Shown here: positions 47,902 to 57,615 of the stretch, one piece after another | Numbering within the stretch: the first letter of the stretch is position 1 | Layout: the number at the start of each line of letters is the position of its first letter | From: Phylloscopus collybita | Taxonomy: Eukaryota > Chordata > Aves > Passeriformes > Phylloscopidae | Assembly (NCBI GenBank): GCA_027886175.1 | Contig: JAJNNQ010000026.1 | Span: 14,813,501 to 14,877,500, forward strand | DNA: 64,000 nt | Reading direction: 5' to 3' | Program-made: the position numbers and the translations under genes | The notes under the pieces: generated by a model | The model's database searches: none | Seen by the model: only the letters and a program-made list of their open reading frames with translations | What the model was told of the DNA's origin: nothing

Positions 47902-50900
47902 GGTTTGTGGTAGATTGGTTTTAATCCTCGAGAAAAGGAATATAAACAATATTTATTACAAAAATGAATCTTCTTGTGAAAACTAACTGTCCTTTCAAAA
48001 GACCCACTTACACCATACACTCTGTACTCTTGACACAGATTTGGTTTTTAGTGCCTCCTTAACAGGCTTCTGAAACAGCAGTTTGCCTATTTTCTCTCCA
48101 TTACTTAGGCAGTGAGAAGGATTTGGGCACATTGACTTTAATGGGACTTCATTCATTTTATTGGCTATGCTCCAACCTGTCAAGCCCAGGAATGTTCTGT
48201 GGCTGCTCTTATTTTGCGCTTAAGATAGTAAGTAGTTAATGCAGTTTCTTTTTACATCTGACTTTTTTTTTTTTTTTTTCTTTAAATATCAGAGAGGCTT
48301 TGAAGGAAATTAGGAAGAGAAATCAGAGGAAATGCTCTAGCATAATATTGCTACCTTAATGTAGGGGTTTATATAGCATTTGACAGGATTTATTACATAT
48401 AAAATTTTGCAGCTGAGCAGGTATGTATTTCCTACACTGAGCTGAGATTTTGCTGTCAGGTGCTATGAATTTTTACCAAGAGTGCAATAAAAGTAACATA
48501 GATTTCTGTTTACATGTGTTGCTATACAATATTTAAAGTGTAAAGAATTTGAAAGGTTGCTAATGGATGGAAATGTTTATGCTAGAGGAGATGGAAAAAT
48601 GGAATAAGGAGTAGGAGGCATATGGTAACTCAGATGAGAAACATTTCATGCTGGGAGACATTCCTCTTCTATGGTGTGTTAAATAATCTGGTGTGGGTGT
48701 TTTTCTTTGTTTATATGATGTCCTAAGAGTGAAACAGTTCCTGTGAGCAAATGAGGATTTTAATGACTTTTAGACAGTTTTGCCTGAGAGAAGTATGTAT
48801 CTCACTATAAAATATGCAAAGATAGCCCAAATGATGCTGGCTTCTTTCTTAATGTTCTGTGTTTTTATTGTATTAATATTTTAAATTACTCAGTCAAGAC
48901 GGGGGCTTTCCGCATACATGGGTATAGCTGTATTTTTTTCACTGAATTGCAGTTTCTCTAGGATGACCCCAAATGATAAAGTAAAGCCTTTAAGACAGAT
49001 TATAAAATGAATTTGTCTAAAGTTGTGCATGTGAGTTTGAAGAAAAATGTTGTGGAGTAACAAGCGTACAACTTAAATCTTGTTCAAATGAAAGAAGTTG
49101 AGTGTTGTGACCTGGGGTGTACAAAAGCCTCAGCCTCAGAGCATGTCTCCAAAACCAGAATTTCAGTTTGGAGCAAGGTGAGATTGACAGCTGCCACAGT
49201 ACACTAAGTGCTGGGATGCCCAAACCAATCAATGGAAATGTGGAAGAGCAGAGAATTTCTGAAATGCTGTCTCCTGCAGGGACTGTACTCCCCAAAGCTG
49301 GAAGCCAGAGTTCTGTTTTTTGCACATTTGCCTGATAGAAGCACTTGCCCAGTAAGCGGTATTCTATTTCCCGTGATGCTGATGGAGTTTTTATTTGCTA
49401 TTTGTTGGATGAAGGAACGAAAACAAACCAGGGATAATTTTTAGAGCAGCCACTCAAGACAGCATCTTTCCCATTGGACAAGACAAACTGCTAACATCTG
49501 CTCTCCTTTGGCTTGTGTGGCTTCTATACTTCTTGCTCAGAGTGCCATAGTTACCCACAAAAACAATAAAATGCTGTTACCTCCCATAGCTTTGTAATTA
49601 GCACAGTCTGTTATGATGGACCAGCTCCAATCCCAACCTTCCTCATCCTTTGTTGGGGATGTCGCAAAATGCATCTCCTGGAGAAGATATTCTAAGAAAA
49701 AAGTTATGGGAAGTAACAATATAAGTAAACCTTCTGTGTTCTGTGAACCCTGAGACAACGGGTTCAGTAGAGATTTTTGATAGAAATTGGTGGAGAAATG
49801 ATGGTTTTATGGATGCTGGATGAGGACAGATCTTGAGGAGACAGATACACAGTGGCCAGCTCAGGCACAATATAGTCTTTGCTTAGACATTTTGATACGT
49901 TACTATCCAATATACTACTGTGTCTCAGATGTCTGTGGATGTTCATTTTATTTCATGCTGGGAATTATTTTTACCCCCATCCATTCTCTGAACTTCAGCA
50001 TCTCCTCTTGTTTGAGTGAGACTCATAAGCCCAGATACTGCAGTTAACCAGAAAATGGACTTGTATTGCCATTTTTTATTGATGCAGATGTGTAAAAATG
50101 TAATTTTTTTTCCTCATAAATAACTGTAGTTTATTTATTTATTTCAGGTAACTTCAAATGTACTGCTCTTAAACAGGTGATCTGGAGATAAAAGGATTTC
50201 TGTTGCTTTGTCATATTAAGACATGCTCTAAAATTTCCCCATGAAAAATATCAACAGCAGACTTTTACTTGCTTAGAGCATTAAGGGCATCATAGTAGAA
50301 GACGCAAAATCCTATTTTTCTCTTAATAATTCCTTCCCTTGAACTTTAAACAGTTTTAAAATAAAACATGGTGGATAAGTGACAAGAACAGAGATAAGAT
50401 TGCTGCCAGCAGCAGACTAGTGATTGATTGATGTGTTACATATTAGCTAAAAATAATGATGGTCCTCACATTTTTCCTCCTACAGCATAGTTGTTAATCT
50501 TAGCTGCATTCCAATGTAGCCCTCTTTCACAGAAACATTCCAGAATGATTTAAAAATTAGATAGCAATCTTCTAGTTTGTTCTTATTACTACCAGAATGT
50601 CAACTGGCCCCTGCTGAAATACATATTTGTGTTGTATAGACAATTTTTTTGCAAGAAAAGATGATGCATATAGAATAAGGCAGAAGCAAGAAGATATTGT
50701 GTTTATTTTGTAAGGAAACCTATGCAGTTTCAACTTATGTACACAGCAGCATGCTGAAGACTTTTAAAATATTATTTTTGTATTTATTTACTTATTTATT
50801 TGTGCCTTGTCTGACAGTCTCTAAATCTAAACTTCAGTTCCAAATTTTATTTAAATCTACAATGTCCAGGGAAGTAACTTTGTTTATCTGAATCTGTAGA

Positions 50901-51839
50901 GTGTTCATATTTATTTTCCCTGTCTCTGCTTAAAGTTTGAATCCCTGGCGAGTATCTTTCTGGTGCTGCAGTGAATATGTTGTGGCTGTACAGAATAACA
51001 CCAGGACACCACTGACATTTTGTTGATAAGATTTGCTTTAAAATATATTCACAGACAACCTGTCTTGCAAGTATACATTACTGAAGAATCTTTATCAATT
51101 TCAGACACACTCAGCCTCTATAATGCATAAAACTCACAGAAACTTTTGCCAAGAACAGTTATCCAAAAAGATAGAGAGAAAGAAGTTAAAGCATTTTATA
51201 ACATTTCAGTTCCCTGTTGTGTCAAGATGGAGAATAAAAAAAAAAAAAAAAAAGCCCACAGTAATAAATTCTTGTTTTTTTCATCTATGTTTATTTCTCT
51301 GGAAATGTCTGATGCAAATGTAGACCATTAACATGCTTTTTCTAGACAGGCTGGACCATATATCTAGGTGTTTTTTCCTTATCTTTCCATTTATTTCTTA
51401 TGAGAAACTAGCTACAAAAATGCCTTTTAAGGTTTTTTCTCATAGTTTCTATTCCCTTCAGAGTCTGTAATTTTGTTTTCTAGGTTATACAAAGCACACT
51501 GAAGTTATAGTTTACCATTTCTATTTCTCAGTTCTGGAATGTCACTTATTTTTACAGAGGAGATACATAACTGTGGACATACATACTCACATTAGTTTGA
51601 TACTGTACTGTTTGATTACATTGAGGAAATCCACCTCATTTAATTCAATAGTAAAACTGTCATTTGCTGCTTGGAAAAGAGATCTATGCAATCAAGAAGT
51701 ATTCAGTTTGCTAATTAAATTGAATGCCAGCTACTGGCAGTAGCTGGATCCTTCTGTAGTATGCTTCAACCCCTGACACGGTCCCCACAATCCTACACAT
51801 TTGAGGGTGGCTTGAAAGTTACCAGGTGAAAAGAAAATA
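47902..51839. other. Unique stretch with simple repeats
   Basis: No gene was confirmed. Simple repeats are 17 T at 48263-48279, (TTTA)n at about 50130-50145, and 18 A at 51236-51253. Antiparallel frames at 49017-49335 (102 and 72 codons) lie in slightly GC-richer unique DNA but show no domain. Confidence 0.5.
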
Positions 51840-52490
51840 AATGAGAATATTGTTTGGCAGATGGCTGAATGAGACCCAGCAGTGTGCCCAGGTCACCAAG
51901 AAGGCCAATGACTTCCTGGTCTGTACCAGCAATAATGAGGCCAGCAGGACCAGAGCAGCGGTTGTCTCCCTGTACTCAGCACTGGTGAGGCCCCAGCTCA
52001 AGTGCTGTGTCTGGTTCTGGGGGCCCCTCATTATGAGGACTTTGGGGTTCTGGAGTGAGTCCAGAGAAGAGCAATGAAGCTGGTGAGGGCTCAGGAACAC
52101 AATTCTGATAAGGAACAGCTGAGGGAGCTGGGGCTGTTTAGCTGGGAGAAAAGGCAGCTCAGGTGAGACCTTTTGTTCTCTACAACTTCCTGGAAGAAGG
52201 TGTGTGCTGGCCTCTTCTCCCAGGCAACAAGTGACAGCAAAAGATTAAATGGCCTTAAATTGTCCTGGGGTCAGGTAAGTTTTCATATTAGGAAATAATT
52301 TTTTAGTGGAGAGTTGTCAAACACTGACACAGTCTGTCTGGTTAAGTGGTCGCTTCATCATCTCTGGAAGTTTATAAAAGAAATATAGGTGTGGGGACAC
52401 CTGGGGACATGGTTTAGCTTCGGCTTTTCAGGGCTATGTTAATGACTGGACTTAAAGTTCCCAAAGGTCTTTTCCAACATAAGTGGTTCT
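51840..52490 (+). mobile_element. CR1 LINE 3' portion, plus strand
   Basis: A 5'-truncated CR1 covers the ORF2 C-terminus and 3' region. The plus-strand frame at 51841-52077 retains 'NETQQCAQVTKKANDFL' and 'LYSALVRPQLKCCVWFWGP', the well-known end of the CR1 reverse-transcriptase ORF. Downstream blocks include 'tgagggagctggggctgttt', 'agctgggagaaaaggcagct' and 'ggtcttttccaacataag'. The final tail is eroded. Frameshifts and stops follow codon 79 of the frame. Confidence 0.95.
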
Positions 52491-53531
52491 AGGAAGTCTA
52501 GGTGCATTTTGAACTGTCCTCTGCTCTTTTGTCCAAGCAGCAAATAGATGACTGAAAAACATATAAACCCTGCACGAATTAGAAGTCTAGGTTTTGTTGC
52601 CAAGACAAGTTGCCCTATGGACCAGCAGAATTTAATATAATAGCATAATTTTCTTTTGTAGTTTCCCACTCTATAATTTTCCATTTGCTTAAGAAAGAAA
52701 ACATGCATAATAATTTTTGGGTAAGTGATGAAATGGAATGGCTACCTCCTAGAAGTGTTGCCTGTACACTGGTGCACAATGTTTTTTATTTCAGCATATG
52801 ATATTTTGTAGCACTTTTGTACTGAACTAGCTGAACACCTACCTCTGGACTTCCCAGTGCTCAAATCTTCTGTAGATCTGCATTTTACCATCTCTTCCCT
52901 CGAGCCAGCCCAAATCCTGAAGTAATATGGCTGTGCAGATTAATTTCTGAGATGAGGTGAGAGTCCAAGAGGAATCATTAACTATCTTAGGGAGGGACTC
53001 AGTTTTCATCTTTTGTATCTGCATGTTACTTCGATGCAGTGCATTGACTTTTAGGATCAGGTCAGCATTGGTGTGGGGAGAGTATGCTGAAATAGAGTGT
53101 AGGTATTGCACAGTGTTATTGCTCCTGCACAGCTGCCGTGCTCAGCACTGGGATGGTTTCTGCCATAGTAGGAGGGGTATTCCTGGAAACCCTGACTGCC
53201 ACTGAGGACAGCTACAGCAGAGCCATTTGCATTAGTACAAAAGGGCTTTTGCCTTACAAGACAGGACTGCTGAAGGCAAGATGCCTGTCAAGAGCTGGTC
53301 CTGACCCGTATTAACTGCTGGCCTGTACTCAGGGCTTGCTGTCCTTGCCAAAATGTGTGCTAGGGGCATGCTAATAAGCTGCTAATGGAGAAAGCTGAGC
53401 TCCTATGCCCCCAAATTTTTACTCTCCCTACTATATTACTACCCTTAGGCCACAGACTGCACTCCAGCATGGCCTTCTTTTATTCTTAGCCTGCTGCTGC
53501 GCCTCAACTCCTTGCAGGGGGAAAAAAGGGA
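52491..53531. other. Unique, moderately GC-richer stretch
   Basis: No gene or repeat family was recognised. Antiparallel frames at 52839-53205 (90 and 82 codons) show no domain. Confidence 0.5.
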
Positions 53532-53646
53532 TTTTTTTTTTTTTTTATTTCTCTTCTTTGAGTTCAAGGCAAAGAACCATATAAAGTTTTAACCAACCTT
53601 TTGAGTCTCTCTATATTTTATTTTATTTTATTTTATTTTATTTTAT
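53532..53646. repeat. T run and (TTTTA)n microsatellite
   Basis: Fifteen T lie at 53532-53546, and about six copies of the TTTTA pentamer lie at 53615-53646, with ordinary sequence between them. Confidence 0.88.
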
Positions 53647-55584
53647 TACAGGAAATATCTTCCTTTCCTGCATGTATGTACTGCAGTTTGATGCTAATAA
53701 CCAAAATATCCTTGCCTATTTTCAATGTAAAAAAACCCCTGATGGTCCTGAAGTCCTGCTTTCATATCTCTCAAATGTACTCCAGGGGCTTCTAAGCCAT
53801 AAATTGCTTGGGTTTTGTGGATTTAATTCTTTTATTTGAACATAAAAGTTTTCTGCCTATTAAAAATATAAATGCTATGTCTACAATTACCAAAAGCTTT
53901 ACTAATCATGGAAGTTTCTAAAAAAGCTCCAAAGTAATTATATCTTGTAATTATAAGAAAAAAAGCTTCCAACTACTTCTTAGTGAATCACAACATTTAC
54001 CAGTTTGGAGCCTGCAGCTATACGGATGAGATTAGCTGCTAATTGGAGGGAGAAAGAAAAAAGAATGAATAGAAAATTAATTTTATGTTTTAAAATAGCT
54101 TGGACTTGTATCTGATTTGCAGTGAGAGTCTTTTTTGTGTGAGTTGCTTTTTCTTTTTCTTCTCCAGAAGCCAGTAAAGGAGCTTAAATGTGCCATTATA
54201 TGTACAACAAAGTGATTGCAAATTATAGATATTTTTTGAAAAGGAAAAGTAGGGAAGATTGGCTAAGGACCTGGCTGCTGCTTGCAAGTACTCTAGCATA
54301 AAAATTCCTCTTTATACATGCTGTGCCCTTGGCAGCCTCATAAAAGTAAGGCATCATGGAGACTAAGGAACATCAGAAGGAGGAGGATGTCTAAGAGTGA
54401 GGCTTCAGTCTTTCACTAGTATCAAGTCTCTTGAAATCTTTCTTCAACTATACAAACTGTTCTCAGGCATCTCCAGAGTTCATTTATGAGACAGACTGAT
54501 AGTTTCAGGAGTGGGAGTATATAGCTCAGATGTTATGCACTTCCACGTCTTGATCCAACCCAAATTCTCTTATAACGTGGAGAGCTAATAGAGAAAATCT
54601 ATGCAGCTTGCACAGGCTGTAGCTGGTACATCAGAGTTAAGCAGTACTTTGGAAAGCTCAGCCCAGGTGCTGAAGGTGACTGAGATACGATTGCACAGCC
54701 CAAGGTAGAATGACATACTTCTCAAACAGCCTAACCATGCAAGTGATTTCTTTCCTAAGTGAAATCTTCACTGCATCAGGGTGCTGGGGCAGGTGGGGGG
54801 AATGTCTCTGTACTGATTTCTATTGAACTATATTGGTGTAGTAATAAAAGTGTAATTAAGAACTTTCATGCTGCTTTGTATATGCAAAGATTATGGGACA
54901 CAAAATTAAAGGTTTCTTGGAAGGATCTGTCTCTTGCTGTTATTTGTTTCTTTTAACATTTTGCAGTGTTAACTTATTTAAGAGATTTTGTGTTTAGATG
55001 TTGATAGCTTGAGGTTTGATTCATCAGCCCCTCTTCCTTTCAGCAAAAGTAATGACTAATTAACATTCATCTGCCATGCTGTAAAGTTTATAGAGATGGT
55101 GGATGATATTTTAGCTGATTGTCATGTAGTGGAAATGGCAGAAATAGCAATATCTGGGGCTAACTGGAATTTGAAAATGGGGTTTCTTCCAAGGCTGGCA
55201 AATCTTATCTAGATCATGCCTAGGGAGAAATGCAGTAACATATTTCACAGAAGATAAGATTATGCTGCAGGAGAGCAGATATAAACAGGTGGTCTTGGCA
55301 ATTGCTAGATTTTAAATCAAAGCCTGCATAGCTCTTGAAGACTGAGCTAAAATTTTCTTCACAAATAAAGGTATTTGCTTAAATGAATTATTACAAGTAC
55401 AATTCATTTTCTTTCCAAAGCTGGTAAAGTAACAGAAATATAGGTAGCTGTTAACAATTTTTAATGGGTTTGGTGATGGAGTAATATGATTAAAGTATTA
55501 AACTTCCAGCATCCACAAATTATTTCTGGCTAATTCTGTCTAGGGACCTGATACATGTGAACAATGCAGATTATTTCTTATGGG
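53647..55584. other. Unique non-coding stretch
   Basis: No gene was seen. The segment at about 54980-55160 is non-repetitive and contains 'gactaattaacattcatctg'-like homeodomain words. It could be conserved, but this is unproven. Confidence 0.5.
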
Positions 55585-56245
55585 GGTCCTGGTGGCAAAC
55601 GAGCTGTCCACGAGGCAGCAGTGCCCTTGTGGCCAAGAAGGCCAGTGGTACCGTGGGGTGCATCAGGAAGAGCATTACCCACAGGCCAAAGGAAGTGATC
55701 CAGCCCCTCCTGTTCCTTGGTTGAAGTCTCAGCTACAGTGCTGAGTCCAGTTCTGGGCTTCCCAGTAAAACAGAGACATGGAGGTTCTGGAGCAGGTCCA
55801 GCAAAGGGTTACAAAGTTGACTAGAGTACTGGAGGATCTCTCTTATGAGGAAAGACTGAGAAGGTTGGGCCTGCTTAGCCTGGATAAGACTGAGAAGGGT
55901 CTTTATCAATGTGTACAAGTGTCCGCATGGAGAGCGTCAAAAAGATTGCCCGAGGCTTTTCTCAGTGGTGCCAAGCAATAGGATGAGATGCAACAGCCAG
56001 AAACTGGAACACAAGAAGTGCCACCTGAACATAAGGAAGAACTTCATTACATGTGTGACTGAGCACTGAAACAGGTTGCTCAGAGAAGTGATGGAATATC
56101 ATTCCCTAGAGATATTGAAAAGACATCTTGGATTCAATCCTGAGTAATATGCTGTAGGGGACACTGCTCAAAAAAGGAGGTAGAAGCAGATATACTCCAG
56201 TGGTGTCTTCTAACCCTAATCCTTCTGTGATTCTGTAAATCTGTG
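55585..56245 (+). mobile_element. CR1 LINE 3' portion, plus strand
   Basis: A 5'-truncated CR1 in plus orientation. It starts in the 'ctggtggcaaacgagctgtcc' segment of ORF2 and passes through 'ttgtggccaagaaggccagt', 'cagttctgggcttcccagta', 'gacatggaggttctggagca', 'ctcttatgaggaaagactga' and 'tttctcagtggtgccaagca'. The CR1 tail is 'tgattctgtaaatctgtga'. A 67-codon frame (55778-55981) preserves the ORF2 end ('MEVLEQVQQRVTKL', 'LSYEERLRRLGLLSLDK'). Frameshifts upstream break the 'ALVRP' region. Good similarity to the family pattern suggests a younger copy than the 42-kb one. Confidence 0.96.
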
Positions 56246-56325
56246 ACTAATGAAAAATATCTCAACTGAAATCTATTTGCATGACAAGCTATGAGATTTT
56301 AACGTATTTCAGAAATATGGTATTT

Positions 56326-56355
56326 TTAAAACCCTACAACTTGGTAGGGTTTTAA
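56326..56355. repeat. Perfect 12-bp inverted repeat (hairpin)
   Basis: ttaaaaccctac at 56326-56337 and gtagggttttaa at 56344-56355 are exact reverse complements separated by a 6-base loop (aacttg). It lies in the short gap between a CR1 tail and a solo LTR. It has no T run after it and is not called a terminator. Confidence 0.9.
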
Positions 56356-56496
56356 TAGACTTGCCTTTATTACATGTTATGCTGGCTGTTTGGAATCAGG
56401 CTCTTGTACTGAGCATGCCTTGTCTGTTCCAGTGCTTCTAAACTACTTGTGCCTCTTGTTACCTTTGATAATTTCAGTACAATTTGTAGTGAAACA

Positions 56497-56502
56497 TAAC
56501 TG
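56497..56502. repeat. Left target-site duplication of the solo LTR
   Basis: The six bases taactg sit immediately before the LTR's TG start. The matching right copy is gaactg at 57271-57276 (five of six identical). A six-base duplication fits class II (ERVK-like) integration. Confidence 0.65.
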
Positions 56503-56556
56503 TGTTGTTGTCCGTGGACCATCCACAGAGGACAATTCACTCCTTTGGAGAGTACA

Positions 56557-56760
56557 CAGCCCCTGGGCTGCCTCAGTTATCAGTGACTCCCCTTTGTGAA
56601 GTCTCCTTGAGAGATTTCCTTGTAGCTCAGGGTGAGCAAAAGGGCTTCAACACATGTGCAGCCCCTAGTCTGCCTCAGTTTGCAGGGACTCTTCTTTGAG
56701 AAGTCCCTTTGAGAGTTTTCCTTGTGGCTCAAGGTAAGAAAAAATACTTCAACCTTTGCA
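56557..56760 (+). repeat. 102-bp tandem duplication in LTR U3
   Basis: Two head-to-tail copies, each starting at a 'cagcccct' word (56557 and 56659) and ending near a 'cttcaa' word (56645 and 56747), have a constant offset of 102 bases. The copies differ by about a fifth of positions, for example 'ctccttgagagatttccttg' against 'ccctttgagagttttccttg'. U3 duplications are typical of enhancer amplification in retroviral LTRs. Confidence 0.85.
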
Positions 56761-56785
56761 GTTCTATGTTAATATTTCAATCACC

Positions 56786-56923
56786 ATTGGTTGTTCCCCT
56801 TGTTCCTGGTTTTTACCCCTCCTGATTGGTTCTTTTTGGATCCTTCCTCTGATTGGTCCCTTTCCCAATTCCTTTCCCCATTGGCCAAGTTGTGAAACCC
56901 TGCCCCTGGCTACCCTATATAAT
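56786..56923 (+). promoter_or_regulatory. LTR core promoter: CCAAT boxes and TATA
   Basis: ATTGG (reverse CCAAT) occurs at 56786, 56825, 56852 and 56880, all upstream of ctatataat at 56915-56923. The aataaa at 56972 lies about 50 bp downstream, so U3, R and a short poly-A distance are compatible with a compact retroviral LTR promoter. Confidence 0.7.
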
Positions 56924-56971
56924 CCCTCTCCCGTGGGAGCATTTGGCTCTTTTCTCTTCCGGACCTTGTGG

Positions 56972-56977
56972 AATAAA
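56972..56977 (+). promoter_or_regulatory. LTR polyadenylation signal AATAAA
   Basis: AATAAA lies downstream of the TATA box within the LTR and is followed about 30 bases later by T/G-rich sequence ('cgctgtttttacttctg') that could be the downstream element. It sets plus-strand polarity. Confidence 0.7.
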
Positions 56978-57077
56978 GCAGGTCTCCTGGAGATCAGAAA
57001 GACCCCATCTCGCTGTTTTTACTTCTGCGTCGCCTGGGGTGGTAAACACGGCGCTGCTGCTCAGGAAGCCTCACAAA

Positions 57078-57179
57078 GAGCAAATCACTCTGCACTTGAG
57101 AGTGCACTTAAGAACAGGTCACTTTGCACCTGACAGTGCACAAAGAGTAAACTACTGGCTGCCTGGGAGTGCCTGTGCC
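57078..57179 (+). repeat. Three ~34-bp imperfect units in the distal LTR
   Basis: The units share a core of the form tcact.tgcac...gagtgca. The agtgc word recurs at 57101, 57135 and 57168 (offsets 34 and 33). The third unit is the most diverged. Confidence 0.7.
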
Positions 57180-57270
57180 TCCATCAATCTAGATGTCTTT
57201 TCAAAGACACTTCTAGTGAGGAAAGTCACGGCACCTTCACCACCACACCAGACCAGACCAGACCACAACA

Positions 57271-57276
57271 GAACTG
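57271..57276. repeat. Right target-site duplication of the solo LTR
   Basis: gaactg directly follows the LTR's terminal CA. It matches taactg on the left at five of six positions. Confidence 0.65.
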
Positions 57277-57454
57277 CATGAATTATTTTTTGTAATTAAA
57301 ATTTTCTCCAGAAATGTAGTTTCAAGCCCTTTGAACTGTTTATGCTAGCAAGTGTTATACATATACCTTGGTTCAAAGAGCTGCAGAAGATAAGGAAAAG
57401 TCAAGGCTATTTTGATATAAGATTTTCTCTTCTAAATATTTGTGTGTGTGTGTG

Positions 57455-57615
57455 ATCATAGAATCGCAGAATATTCTGAGTTGGAAGGGACCCACAAGGT
57501 TCCATCAAAGTCCAACTCCTGGCTCATATAGAAGACCATCCCAAGAATCACACCAGGTACCTAAGAGCATTGTCCAAACATTTCTTCAGCTCTAAGAGGC
57601 TTACTGCTCTGAGTT
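57455..57615 (-). mobile_element. CR1 LINE 3' fragment, minus strand
   Basis: An antisense CR1 3' end opens with the tail 'atcatagaatcgcagaat' and continues 'gagttggaagggacccacaa', 'gtccaactcctggctc' and 'gagcattgtccaaacatttc'. It is directly preceded by a (GT)n stretch (57441-57453). It lies only 180 bp right of the solo LTR and is a different subfamily orientation from the CR1 at 55.6 kb. Confidence 0.93.

Larger units (their letters stand above)
56503..57270 (+). mobile_element. Solo LTR of an endogenous retrovirus, probably ERVK-like
   Basis: A 768-bp LTR with clear limits. It starts tgttgttgtccgtgg and ends ccacaaca, so the outer six bases form a perfect inverted repeat (tgttgt/acaaca). 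It is flanked by a 6-bp target duplication with one mismatch. Inside, U3 carries a 102-bp tandem duplication and four ATTGG boxes (reverse CCAAT), then a TATA box (ctatataatcc) at 56915, and aataaa at 56972 marks R. The last 200 bp hold a three-unit ~34-bp repeat and a CCAGA repeat. No viral coding sequence is attached, so it is a solo LTR. Class assignment rests on the 6-bp duplication and is inference. Two overlapping frames of 125 and 142 codons within it are not genes. Confidence 0.88.

Noticed and set aside
49017..49335. Overlapping antiparallel frames of 102 and 72 codons
   Set aside because: Neither shows a recognisable domain, and mutual overlap on opposite strands favours chance.
56853..57281. 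Longest ATG frame in the window (142 codons) and an overlapping 125-codon frame
   Set aside because: Both lie within the solo LTR, across its promoter and poly-A signal. No domain is seen, and the openness reflects the LTR's composition.
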